Source: JBGTKH01 sp041744735 (GTDB lineage Bacteria > Planctomycetota > Planctomycetia > Pirellulales > Pirellulaceae). Taken from it: a stretch of 22,821 nucleotides of DNA. The DNA lies in the NCBI GenBank assembly GCA_041744735.1, contig JBGTKH010000050.1, positions 1 to 22,821 on the forward strand, given 5' to 3'. Shown piece by piece: positions 8,055-15,820 of the stretch. Both the position numbers and the translations under genes were made by a program. Under the pieces are notes generated by a model. It was not told the origin of the DNA, made no database searches, and saw nothing but the letters and a program-made list of their open reading frames with translations. The stretch's first letter is position 1; every line of letters begins with the position of its first letter.

Positions 8055-8138
8055 TCGTTTAACGGCAAGCCGCAGGCGACGGCTTGGTGCAAGGTCGCTC
8101 CGATGGAACTCCGTCGCCTGCGGCTTGCCGTTAAACGA
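8055..8138. terminator. Perfect 28-bp inverted repeat between convergent genes
   Basis: The arm at 8055-8082 is the exact reverse complement of the arm at 8111-8138, separated by a 28-nt loop. It lies between the 3' ends of the haem protein gene (plus, ends 8011) and the 87-aa gene (minus, ends 8144). A T-rich stretch follows on the plus strand (8143-8150). It could act as a bidirectional terminator or mRNA 3' stabiliser. Its length and perfection also fit a dispersed palindromic element that happens to sit there. Confidence 0.6.
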
Positions 8139-8143
8139 GGAAT

Positions 8144-8407
8144 TTATTTTGTGCCCGTTTCTAAGCCGTCGCAACTTCCGGACGGACGGCTCGGTGCGGT
8201 TTCGAAGGGCCACGGGTCGGGGCATGGTTTGCCGGCGGCCCGCAGTGTTTCGGCGACCATTCGCTGAAGTTGAAGGAACCGCAGATACTTTTCCTCGACG
8301 GGCAACGCACCTAGCGCAAGGCGGCGTTGCGCCTTTTGCTTAAACACATGCTGCGCCAGTTCCGCGGCGGTGGAACACTTCAATTCGGCGAGCGGATTCG
8401 ATTCCAT
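8144..8407 (-). CDS. Hypothetical 87-aa protein
   Basis: A small, charged, mostly helical protein. Its core, around residues 30-68 (LALGALPVEEKYLRFLQLQRM...), resembles short planctomycete proteins with an EEK..RFL.LQ pattern that I have seen beside nucleotidyltransferase genes. I cannot name a function. Its ATG has GGAGG 4 nt upstream, inside the end of the preceding ORF. The two genes overlap by 28 nt, so translation is probably coupled. No signal peptide or membrane segment. If the upstream ORF is a truncated nucleotidyltransferase, this may be the surviving small partner of a two-gene module. Confidence 0.55.
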   Translation of the reverse strand: MESNPLAELKCSTAAELAQHVFKQKAQRRLALGALPVEEKYLRFLQLQRMVAETLRAAGKPCPDPWPFETAPSRPSGSCDGLETGTK

Positions 8408-8616
8408 GCGGCCTCCAGTTGATGGCGTTTCAAGATCTCGACCAAGCGGTTTTCGTCGAATGTGGCGGAATCGGCCACCAGGGCAGCACGCTGCCAGTCT
8501 TTCGGCCGCGCCGTCTGTAACATGATTGCGAGCAGATACTCCAGCGTGACTCCAAATCGTTTAGCACACGTAAGGTTTCTTCCATGCTTGCAGTATGCGT
8601 CGTGCTTTGGATTCAT
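8380..8616 (-). pseudogene. Nucleotidyltransferase C-terminal remnant
   Basis: A 78-aa ORF whose residues 22-72 (from GVTLEYLLAIMLQTARPKD to LKRHQLEAAW) resemble the C-terminal region of AbiEii/MNT-like nucleotidyltransferases. In that family an EYL..LML hydrophobic helix and a KD..R segment precede a final RHxLxxxW helix. The catalytic GS...DxD half is absent and the first 20 residues look unrelated. A stop codon lies immediately before the ATG. It begins 23 nt after the ClpP-like gene and overlaps the 87-aa gene. The likeliest reading is a deletion that removed the N-terminal domain. It could still be translated as a small protein. Confidence 0.5.
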
Positions 8617-8639
8617 TCAAGCCGGACGGCGACGAGCGC

Positions 8640-9239
8640 CTATTTGACGATTCGCTTGTCCTTCTCTGCTCGCAGCGGGGCCGCGCGGTTGGGTTTAGCT
8701 AACTCGGTCAGATCGATCAACTCGGCCAAACCAGCTTCGGCGAATTCGCGGCCGGTGACATAGCGGCCGGGGCTCATCCATTGGGCGAGCCGCTCGGGCG
8801 TGATGCCAAAAAACGCGGCCAGCAGCTTGTCCATTTCGACTTCCAGTTCGGCGAAGTGCCGCGCCCATTCGGCCGCCTCCGCCAAGGCGACGTTTTCCTC
8901 GCTCTGCGACTTCATCGGATGGAACAGCAACACACTGTACGGCGTCACGAGCCGGCGGCGGCAAGCGGCCAGTGGCCACAGCGCGGCCGATGAACATTCG
9001 CCGGTGACGATCCCTGTGGCGTCCAACTGGCGGATCGCGATCAAAGTCATCAGTGAGATCGCACAATACGGGCTGCCACCGGGTGAATCAAAATACAGCG
9101 TGCACTGGCCGCCTTGCGGCACGCCGAGCAGCTTGTCGCAGATGTCCGCTTCGTGGTCGTTCAAGTCGCCGACCAGCGAGAGTTCCAGTGGTCCTTCGTG
9201 CTGCGTCTCGTCGTCTTCAGTCCGTCGCTTCCGCGCCAT
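8640..9239 (-). CDS. ClpP-like serine protease homologue with altered catalytic triad
   Basis: A 199-aa protein with the ClpP/crotonase fold signature: LYFDSPGG (48-55), the nucleophile region GECSSAALW with the predicted Ser84, and the histidine region LLFHPM with His107. The Asp that completes the triad in E. coli ClpP (in RDRFLSA) aligns with SPGRYVTG here, so Gly158 appears to replace it. The tail EFAEAGLAELIDL matches the ClpP EAVEYGLVD ending. The short, charged N-terminus carries no signal peptide, so it is probably cytoplasmic. There is no ClpX or ClpA gene nearby, only a truncated nucleotidyltransferase and an 87-aa ORF downstream. It may be a divergent, non-housekeeping ClpP paralogue, either weakly active or regulatory. 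A weak AAGGG precedes the ATG. Confidence 0.75.
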   Translation of the reverse strand: MARKRRTEDDETQHEGPLELSLVGDLNDHEADICDKLLGVPQGGQCTLYFDSPGGSPYCAISLMTLIAIRQLDATGIVTGECSSAALWPLAACRRRLVTPYSVLLFHPMKSQSEENVALAEAAEWARHFAELEVEMDKLLAAFFGITPERLAQWMSPGRYVTGREFAEAGLAELIDLTELAKPNRAAPLRAEKDKRIVK

Positions 9240-9335
9240 CCCATTGATCCCTTCAATTAGTCTTGCGTGCTAAACCGATCTTCCAAGCAGGACACGATAA
9301 CGGCAACCGGCTCGCCTGACTAGATCGAGCTTCCC

Positions 9336-9359
9336 GTAGCTGAACTCGTGAGAGTTCAG
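9336..9359 (+). repeat. GTAG-type REP hairpin, left half of a split pair
   Basis: GTAG, arm CTGAACTC, loop GTGA, arm GAGTTCAG; perfect 8-bp stem. Its inverted partner is at 9441-9464, with the heptamer array between them. Confidence 0.8.
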
Positions 9360-9364
9360 AGGTG

Positions 9365-9440
<76 letters not shown>

Positions 9441-9448
<8 letters not shown>

Positions 9449-9464
9449 TCACGACTTCTGCTAC
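9441..9464 (-). repeat. GTAG-type REP hairpin, right half of a split pair
   Basis: On the minus strand: GTAG, arm CAGAAGTC, loop GTGA, arm GACTTCTG; perfect 8-bp stem. It overlaps the last heptamer unit. Confidence 0.8.
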
Positions 9465-9605
9465 GGCGAGTGGGGATGCTTGTTTCGGCGGTTTGCGCAA
9501 ATGTGCTTGACCACGGCCGGTTAGTTTGCCGCGGCGCGACAATCGTTTAGACTAGTTGGTAGGAGCGTCGAGCAAATCGGCGCGGCGAATCATCCGGGGA
9601 AACTC

Positions 9606-10217
9606 ATGTCTGCCGACACGCGGGACATCGAAGACGCGATCACACGAGCGCGGCAAGGCGATCAGGATGCGCTGGTGGCGCTACTGGAGCATTTTCAAGA
9701 TGCGCTGCGCAGTTCGGCCGAGCGGCAGCTAGGTGTACCGGCCGGAAACAGCGGCGAGGTCTGGGACCTCGTGCAGCAGACTTGCAGCGATGCTCAACAG
9801 CAGTTCGCCAGCTACGGCGGTTCCACCGAAGCGGAACTGTCAACGTGGCTGCAACAAATCCTCAGCCGGCGCTTGTCCGAGACGATTCGCAGCGACCAGA
9901 CATTGCAGAGGCCGATGACGCCATTGGAAGCCGCGCCGAAGCAGATCGCCCGTGATGAAACGCTGGTTCGCTCGGACTTCGGTGCGGCGACCGAAGTGTA
10001 CTCTCCCACACCGTCCGGCGAAGTTCGGCTCAACCGTCTGCTGCGTTTCCTGGAGGAACTGCCCGAAGACCAGCGGGAAGCAATTCGGTTGCGGCACTTT
10101 CAGCGCTGGCCGTTGGAGACCATTGCCAGCAAGCTGGGGCGAACCCCCGCGGGCGTGGCGAATCTACTGCGGCGTGGGATGGCGGCGCTGAGCGACCGAT
10201 TGCCGGACGAGTTGTGA
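9606..10217 (+). CDS. ECF-type RNA polymerase sigma factor
   Basis: A 203-aa sigma-70 family protein with the two-domain ECF layout. Region 2 spans about residues 12-97 and includes EVWDLVQQTC, the counterpart of the conserved DLVQETF core-binding helix. A variable linker rich in Pro and Thr follows (about 100-138). Region 4 spans about 142-198, with LPEDQREAIRLRHF and the helix-turn-helix ETIASKLGRTPAGVANLLRRG that would contact the -35 element. There is no anti-sigma gene; instead a Ser/Thr kinase gene begins 12 nt after the stop codon. Kinase-coupled ECF factors are a known planctomycete arrangement, so phosphorylation of the factor is plausible but unproven. The upstream region carries the heptamer array. 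Confidence 0.9.
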   Translation: MSADTRDIEDAITRARQGDQDALVALLEHFQDALRSSAERQLGVPAGNSGEVWDLVQQTCSDAQQQFASYGGSTEAELSTWLQQILSRRLSETIRSDQTLQRPMTPLEAAPKQIARDETLVRSDFGAATEVYSPTPSGEVRLNRLLRFLEELPEDQREAIRLRHFQRWPLETIASKLGRTPAGVANLLRRGMAALSDRLPDEL

Positions 10218-10229
10218 ACGAGGTGACGT

Positions 10230-12638
10230 GTGAATGAAGCCGCCGTGGACGCCGCGACTCGCGAGGCCCGCATGGACGAGGCCTTGGCCGAGCACATCAT
10301 GCGCGCCGACGCCGGCAAACGCTTTGACCGCGACGAGCTCTACGCGGCCAATCCCGACAGCGCGGCGGATTTGCGGGACTATTACGAAGTCTCCGACAAG
10401 CTGTATCGTCTGATCGAAGCTTGTGGCATCGCGAAGGTACCGTTGAACCGCGAGACCGACGAAACGCTGGTCCGCGCCGACACGCGGCCGGGAGGCCGTG
10501 CTACGCCAAGCCCCACGCGCACGTTCGGCGATTATGAGCTGATCGAGATGATCGCCAAGGGGGGCATGGGGGTCGTGTACAAGGCCCGCCAGCGAAAGCT
10601 GAACCGCCTGGTTGCCGTGAAAATGATCTTGGCCGGGCAGTTCGCCGACGAAACGGACGTCGAACGTTTCTACGCCGAGGCCGAAGCGGCCGCCAACTTG
10701 CGGCACCCGAACATCGTCGCGATTCACGAAGTCGGGGAATTCGAAGGGCAGCACTTCTTCTCGATGGACTTTATCGAGGGCCAGACACTGGGCGACTTAG
10801 TGCGCGAGAACCCGTTGTCCGCGCGCCGCGCCGCTCAGTATGTAAAAACGGTTGCCGAGACGATGCACTTCGCGCACGAGCAGGGCTTTCTGCATCGTGA
10901 CCTGAAGCCGTCGAACGTGATGCTGGACCGCAACGGCGAGCCGCTGATCATGGACTTCGGACTGGCCAAGAAGGCCACAGGGGAAACGTCGCAGTTGACG
11001 ATCTCCGGAGCGATCGTGGGCACGCCCAGCTACATGCCGCCCGAACAAGCTGCCGGCCGCAACGACGACGTGACGGCCCGCAGCGACGTGTATTCAATCG
11101 GTGCGATTCTGTACGAACTGGTCACCGGCCGGCCGCCCTTTCGCGCGACCAATCCGTACGAAACGATCAAGCAGGTGCTGGAAACCGAGCCCGCGTCGCC
11201 GTGTGTGCTGAACGCCGGCATTCCGCGCGACCTGGAAACGATTTGCATGAAGTGTTTGCAAAAGGAACCCACCCGGCGTTACGATTCTGCGCAAGACTTG
11301 GCCGACGAACTGGATCGGTTCCTGGAGGGCATGCCGATTCGCGCGCGGCCGATCAGCTTGCCCGAACGCGCCTGGCGCTGGTGCCGCCGCAATCCGCTGC
11401 TGGCTTCGGCCATGGCGATTGCCGCGACCGGCATCCTGGTGGCGCTGATCGCCGTGACCGGAGCTTACATCCGCACGAAGGCGGCGCTGGCGGAAAGTGA
11501 CGAGAGCTTTCGACAGGCACTCGATGCCGTGAATGAGCTGTTCACGGAAGTGAGCGAGGACACGCTGCTGCAGCAGCCGGGCATGCAGCCCCTGCGTAAG
11601 AGTTTGCTCAGCCTCGCGCTGGCGTATTACGAACGTTTTCGCTTGCAACGTGGCGACGATCCCAAAGTTCAAGACGAGCTTGCGCTGGCCACGTTCCGCG
11701 TGGGAAAAATCAAAGAAGCCATTGAATCGCCGGAAGCGGCGTTGGCCGAGTACGAACGTGCCCGCGACATGCAACAGCGGTTGCTGGCCGGAAGCCCCCA
11801 TGATACGGACCGGCTGCAGAATCTGAGTAACACGTGGACCGCGATGGGCCCGCCGTACTTCGCTTTACAGCAGCCGGACAAATCGCTGCAGGCTTTCCGC
11901 GAAGCCGTTGGATTGCGCGAGCAACTGGCCGCCGAACATCCCAAGGACAGCGAGATTCAGCGCCTGCTGGCTAACAGTTACATGAACGTTGGTCTGATTG
12001 AAAAAATTCTCGGCGACAGTGCCTACGCTGAAGGCGATGACCAAGCCGCACAGCAACATTATCAAGCGTCGCTGAACCAGTTTCATACCGGCCAATACAC
12101 GCGCGATCGGGCGCTGCGCGCGGCGCCGCAAGAATTCAAGCTGCGGCGCGATCGCGGCAAAGGAGCCTACAATCTGGCCAACCTCGCCAAGAACATGGGC
12201 GACCTGGAACAAGGCGAACAGCACATCGACGCGGCCATCGCCGAATTCACCAGCCTGCGCGAGCAGGGCGACAAAGACTTGGATACGCAAGCCAATCTGG
12301 CAATCTGTATCAAGCGCAAGGGAGACTTCGCGTTCGAACGCGGCGACTACGAGGCGGCCTTGGCTCAGTACAACGCCGGCTTGCCCGTGATGGTCGCGTT
12401 GGCGCGCGAGAATCCGCTGGTCATCAAATATCAAGGCGATCTGGGTGGGATCTACAAAAACATTGGCGTCGCCTTGAGCGAATTGGGCCGCCTGGATGAG
12501 GCCCGCGAGGCGTTTCTAAAAGCCCGCGACGTGCTCGAGCCGCTCGTTAATCAGTACCCCATCCCGCGCTACGAGCATGACTTGCAAGAGACGCTGCAGG
12601 AACTTGAGAGAATTCCAGCTACCGCTAGCAAGTCATAA
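10230..12638 (+). CDS. Transmembrane Ser/Thr protein kinase with TPR-like sensor region
   Basis: An 802-aa protein started at GTG 10230, which has GAGG 6 nt upstream. Residues 1-95 form an N-terminal helical extension. The kinase domain runs about 102-370 and is complete by motif: glycine loop AKGGMGVVY, VAVK with Lys131, HRDLKPSN with catalytic Asp224, DFG at 242-244, GTPSYMPPEQ, and SDVYSIG. A single membrane helix lies at about 387-412 (LLASAMAIAATGILVALIAV). The remaining 390 residues are outside the cytoplasm and consist of helical TPR-like repeats, suited to binding protein or peptide ligands. It is expected to sense envelope state and phosphorylate cytoplasmic targets. The immediately preceding sigma factor gene (12-nt gap) is the obvious candidate partner. 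Confidence 0.93.
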   Translation: MNEAAVDAATREARMDEALAEHIMRADAGKRFDRDELYAANPDSAADLRDYYEVSDKLYRLIEACGIAKVPLNRETDETLVRADTRPGGRATPSPTRTFGDYELIEMIAKGGMGVVYKARQRKLNRLVAVKMILAGQFADETDVERFYAEAEAAANLRHPNIVAIHEVGEFEGQHFFSMDFIEGQTLGDLVRENPLSARRAAQYVKTVAETMHFAHEQGFLHRDLKPSNVMLDRNGEPLIMDFGLAKKATGETSQLTISGAIVGTPSYMPPEQAAGRNDDVTARSDVYSIGAILYELVTGRPPFRATNPYETIKQVLETEPASPCVLNAGIPRDLETICMKCLQKEPTRRYDSAQDLADELDRFLEGMPIRARPISLPERAWRWCRRNPLLASAMAIAATGILVALIAVTGAYIRTKAALAESDESFRQALDAVNELFTEVSEDTLLQQPGMQPLRKSLLSLALAYYERFRLQRGDDPKVQDELALATFRVGKIKEAIESPEAALAEYERARDMQQRLLAGSPHDTDRLQNLSNTWTAMGPPYFALQQPDKSLQAFREAVGLREQLAAEHPKDSEIQRLLANSYMNVGLIEKILGDSAYAEGDDQAAQQHYQASLNQFHTGQYTRDRALRAAPQEFKLRRDRGKGAYNLANLAKNMGDLEQGEQHIDAAIAEFTSLREQGDKDLDTQANLAICIKRKGDFAFERGDYEAALAQYNAGLPVMVALARENPLVIKYQGDLGGIYKNIGVALSELGRLDEAREAFLKARDVLEPLVNQYPIPRYEHDLQETLQELERIPATASKS

Positions 12639-12764
12639 TTGCCAGGAATTCGGTTTATCCCATCTTCCCGCTTTCTCCGATATTAACGAACAAGGCGGCA
12701 CAAGGCCGACGGTTTGGACCATTACTCGGCCCGCACCTATACCATCACGATAAGGAAGTCAAAA

Positions 12765-14123
12765 ATGGTATCCACCCGTAAATATCAGGTGCAAATTGTC
12801 GGTTTGCTGGCGTCAACCCTAGCGCTGCTGTTCGCACTGTCCAACACTAATCCCTGCTCGGCCCAGTCGCCGCACGACCCGGTGCAGTCGTTCGGCAGCT
12901 ATTACGATTCCGGCGCGGACTTCGACGAGCCGCTGGACGCCTTCCCCGCCGTCGCCGAACTTCAGCCGCGCGAAGAAGAACGGCAGCCTGAGCGAGCCCC
13001 GGCCCCCGCGCCGAGGCCGCGCCGGCCCACCGACCGTCTGTCCAGCGTGCCGCAGATGTTTGGCGATTTCTTTGCCAATAGCGGACAGCTCTTGGTAGAC
13101 GCCGATCCAAACTCGCCACAGGACTTCTTTTTGACCGACGTGCCGATGGCGGGCGGCAGCCGGCGCGTAAAGATCGGCGAAAACAACAAGCCCTACACGG
13201 ACGACCGTGTTTATTTTATGTACAACCACTTCCACAACGCACTCCAAGTGCGCGAAGATCCCGATGTGGATTTTGCGACGGGGGACATTACGGGTTTTTC
13301 AGGCGCGGCTCGGAAATTTCCCGTCGATCGCTACACCTTTGGGATCGAAAAGAGTTTCTTTGATGGATCGTTTTCCGCCGAAGTGCGCATGCCTTTCACG
13401 AGCACCTTTGATTTCGCGTCATCCACACCATCATCAGATTTTAACGTCTCTGGCGGAAACGTTGGCAACTTAGCCGTCATTCTGAAGGCGCTACTTTTCG
13501 CCTCGGACAACGGCGCCGTCGCCGCCGGTCTCGGATTTGACCTGCCAACCGGCAGCGATGTTAGCGGTCGATTCGGTGACACGAACTTCTCTATCGAGAA
13601 TCAAGCCTACCACTTTCTACCGTTTATTGGATTCCTGTCATCACCTAACGACGTCATTTTCTTTAATGGCTTCGCCCAATTGGATGTCGCGGCAAACGGC
13701 AACGCGATCGACACGCAAAATCTCTTTGTCCCAATGTTGTCCGGCCGTTTGGGAAAGTACACCGAACAAAACCTGCTGTACCTCGACGCATCGGGTGGCG
13801 TTTGGTTGTACCGCGACGCGGAAGCAACTCGTTTCACCGGTTTGGCGGGTATTGTCGAGTTGCACTATACCAGTACGATCCAAGACACGGATGTCGTGCC
13901 CGCCCGCCAATTGAACGGCCTATCCGACCTAGAAATCAGAAACGTCTCCAACCGCTCTGACATTCTCAACGTCACCGCAGGCCTGCACGCCGAATTGGGT
14001 GAGTGCTCGAATGTGCGCGTGGCCGTCGTCGTACCGGTGCGGCGAAACAACGACCTCGTGTTTGGCCCTACCGACCGCTTTTTCGATAGTGAACTTCAAG
14101 TGCAATTCAACCGCCGCTACTAA
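12765..14123 (+). CDS. Exported, barrel-like surface protein, paralogue A
   Basis: A 452-aa protein. The start at 12765 is preferred over 12714 because AAGGAAG lies 6 nt upstream and it gives a proper signal peptide ending near CSAQS. A Pro/Glu/Arg-rich linker follows, then RLSSVPQMFGDFF. The rest alternates short beta-strand-like segments (RYTFGIEKSFFDG, AEVRMPF, AAGLGFDLPTGSD, GIVELHYTSTIQD). The chain ends in an aromatic Tyr after alternating residues (ELQVQFNRRY), as in outer-membrane beta-barrels. It shares these motifs in the same order with the next gene, so the two are paralogues. I recall many similar unnamed proteins in planctomycetes. A porin-like or structural envelope role is inferred from this pattern. 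It begins 126 nt after the kinase gene. Confidence 0.75.
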   Translation: MVSTRKYQVQIVGLLASTLALLFALSNTNPCSAQSPHDPVQSFGSYYDSGADFDEPLDAFPAVAELQPREEERQPERAPAPAPRPRRPTDRLSSVPQMFGDFFANSGQLLVDADPNSPQDFFLTDVPMAGGSRRVKIGENNKPYTDDRVYFMYNHFHNALQVREDPDVDFATGDITGFSGAARKFPVDRYTFGIEKSFFDGSFSAEVRMPFTSTFDFASSTPSSDFNVSGGNVGNLAVILKALLFASDNGAVAAGLGFDLPTGSDVSGRFGDTNFSIENQAYHFLPFIGFLSSPNDVIFFNGFAQLDVAANGNAIDTQNLFVPMLSGRLGKYTEQNLLYLDASGGVWLYRDAEATRFTGLAGIVELHYTSTIQDTDVVPARQLNGLSDLEIRNVSNRSDILNVTAGLHAELGECSNVRVAVVVPVRRNNDLVFGPTDRFFDSELQVQFNRRY

Positions 14124-14137
14124 GTGGCTTTGGACTG

Positions 14138-14171
14138 CGGCGACTATCCCACGAATTTGTCACAGTCGCCG
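14138..14171 (+). repeat. Hairpin between the two barrel-like genes
   Basis: CGGCGACT (14138-14145) pairs perfectly with AGTCGCCG (14164-14171) across an 18-nt loop, in the 71-nt gap between paralogues A and B. There is no T-tract, so it may be an mRNA stability element, not a terminator. Confidence 0.4.
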
Positions 14172-14194
14172 AGACTTGTTGTGAAAGAGATTCC

Positions 14195-15820
14195 ATGCCA
14201 AGCCAAGCTGTCAACGTTGTTTTTTTGATCTCACTAATCATCGGGGCATTGCATGTTGGCGGCCGGGCGGCGGCACAAACAGGCGACGATCCGGAAGTAA
14301 TCGCGCCGGTGCCTGTCGTCGATGCGGCGTTTGCGGACTATTTGGACCGCGAGATGCGGCTGGCGGCCGTTCAACCGTCCGCCGAGATTTCCGAGCGGCA
14401 ACCAACTCCCGCGCCGCGCCCCTCTCGCTCGCGTCTGTCCAGTGTGCCCAACATGTTCGGTGACTTCTTCGGAGGAGGCGCCGTGACGGTGATCATCCAG
14501 CCGCTTCCACAAGTCACGTTTGGACCGCCACAAATGTTCAACCTCGGCTTCACCCAGACCTTCGGCAACATTGTCCTCCCCAATGGCCAACTTCTCGCGA
14601 ACAATTTCGACCCGACTCAACCCGTCACATTTCAGGTCGATCCCCAAGTCTTTCTGGGAACGAATGTCCCCGGGACCGTTTTCTCCAGCCAAGTGCCACT
14701 CAACCAGCTTCCGCCAACCTTTACGCAAGGCGACACGTTTGTTCTCGTGAACGTCGATCCCGCGTTTCAAAACGCAGTTATCAGCGCGTTCGGTCCGGGA
14801 ATGGTGGTCTTTCAAAACGGCGTCGCGACGTTGACGGGATCGGATTCAGATCCGGCCATTTCCGACGGTGACCAGTTCAATGTTACGCAACCATTATTAT
14901 TCTCGCCGGCGGTCGTCGTCATACGAGAGCCCATTATGGTCAACATTCCGCCGGGCGGCGGCGCGGCGGTGCGGCGGATTAAGATCAGCGAGAACACCAG
15001 CCCCCAGCCGCGCTGCCGTGTGTTCTTCAATTACAGCTTCTTCAACGACGTGATCGCGGGCATTGGCGACGTCAATCGCTATACGTTCGGTATCGAACAC
15101 TGCATGGCGGACCAAACACGTTCGATCGAAGTGCGCATGCCATTCGCGGCCACGCTGGCCGCCGACCAAACGGCCGGCGTGCAGTCGAAAGACACCGAGT
15201 GGGGCAACCTGACGATTGTCGGCAAACAAGTTCTGCTGCAGAACGACCGATCGCTGTTCTCTGCCGGGTTGGGCGTGACCGTGCCGACGGGAAGCGATTC
15301 TCGCCTGTTCTTTCCCAACGGCCAACAGATCTTGCAGATCGACAACGAGGCGGTCCACCTGCTACCGTTTGTCGCCGTTATGTCACAGCCAAACGATCGC
15401 TGGTTCTGGCAGGGATTCTTGCAGTTTGACGTGGATACCAACGGCAATCCGGTGCGCGGCGATTTGTCAGGACAAAACCTGAGCCAGTTCGGCGTGCTGC
15501 AGGACACGACCTTAATGTTTGTCGACTTCGGCTTCGGCTATCAGCTTTATCAAAATCCTTACGGTACCATCGCCGGCATCGCGCCGATGGCCGAAGTGCA
15601 CTATGCCACGACCATTCAAGACGCCGACTTCGCCGACGGCAACGGTTTCATGATCCGCGATTTCACCAACCGCTTCGACGTGGTGAACCTAACGCTGGGC
15701 CTCAACATCTTCGGCCGCAACGGAGGTTCAATCCGCCCCGGCTTCGTCATCCCGCTACGCAGTGGCGACGACGACCAATTCGACTACGAAGCCCAGATAC
15801 AGGGGAATCTGGCCTACTAG
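14195..15820 (+). CDS. Exported, barrel-like surface protein, paralogue B
   Basis: A 541-aa protein with a signal peptide (hydrophobic FLISLIIGALHVGG, cleavage near AAAQT) and a Pro-rich linker followed by RLSSVPNMFGDFFGGG. It has the same ordered motifs as paralogue A: RRIKISEN, RYTFGIEHCM, IEVRMPFAA, AGLGVTVPTGSD, AEVHYATTIQD. It ends in Tyr (EAQIQGNLAY). It differs by an extra segment of about 130 residues (roughly 90-240) after the FGDFF motif. That segment is rich in Val, Phe, Gln and Pro and has no counterpart in A. The extra segment may be exposed on the cell surface. Its TAG stop overlaps the stop of the convergent giant gene. Co-transcription with paralogue A is likely given the 71-nt gap. 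Confidence 0.75.
   Translation: MPSQAVNVVFLISLIIGALHVGGRAAAQTGDDPEVIAPVPVVDAAFADYLDREMRLAAVQPSAEISERQPTPAPRPSRSRLSSVPNMFGDFFGGGAVTVIIQPLPQVTFGPPQMFNLGFTQTFGNIVLPNGQLLANNFDPTQPVTFQVDPQVFLGTNVPGTVFSSQVPLNQLPPTFTQGDTFVLVNVDPAFQNAVISAFGPGMVVFQNGVATLTGSDSDPAISDGDQFNVTQPLLFSPAVVVIREPIMVNIPPGGGAAVRRIKISENTSPQPRCRVFFNYSFFNDVIAGIGDVNRYTFGIEHCMADQTRSIEVRMPFAATLAADQTAGVQSKDTEWGNLTIVGKQVLLQNDRSLFSAGLGVTVPTGSDSRLFFPNGQQILQIDNEAVHLLPFVAVMSQPNDRWFWQGFLQFDVDTNGNPVRGDLSGQNLSQFGVLQDTTLMFVDFGFGYQLYQNPYGTIAGIAPMAEVHYATTIQDADFADGNGFMIRDFTNRFDVVNLTLGLNIFGRNGGSIRPGFVIPLRSGDDDQFDYEAQIQGNLAY

Noticed and set aside
6980..8092. A 370-codon open frame antisense to the haem protein gene
   Set aside because: The plus-strand gene has a ribosome site, signal peptide and CxxCH. 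The antisense product has no recognisable motif and runs into the 8055-8138 inverted repeat.
12714..12743. Possible promoter (TTGGAC, 18-nt gap, TATACC) before paralogue A
   Set aside because: Only about half the consensus positions match, and planctomycete promoters are not reliably predicted by this pattern. Not strong enough to list as a feature.
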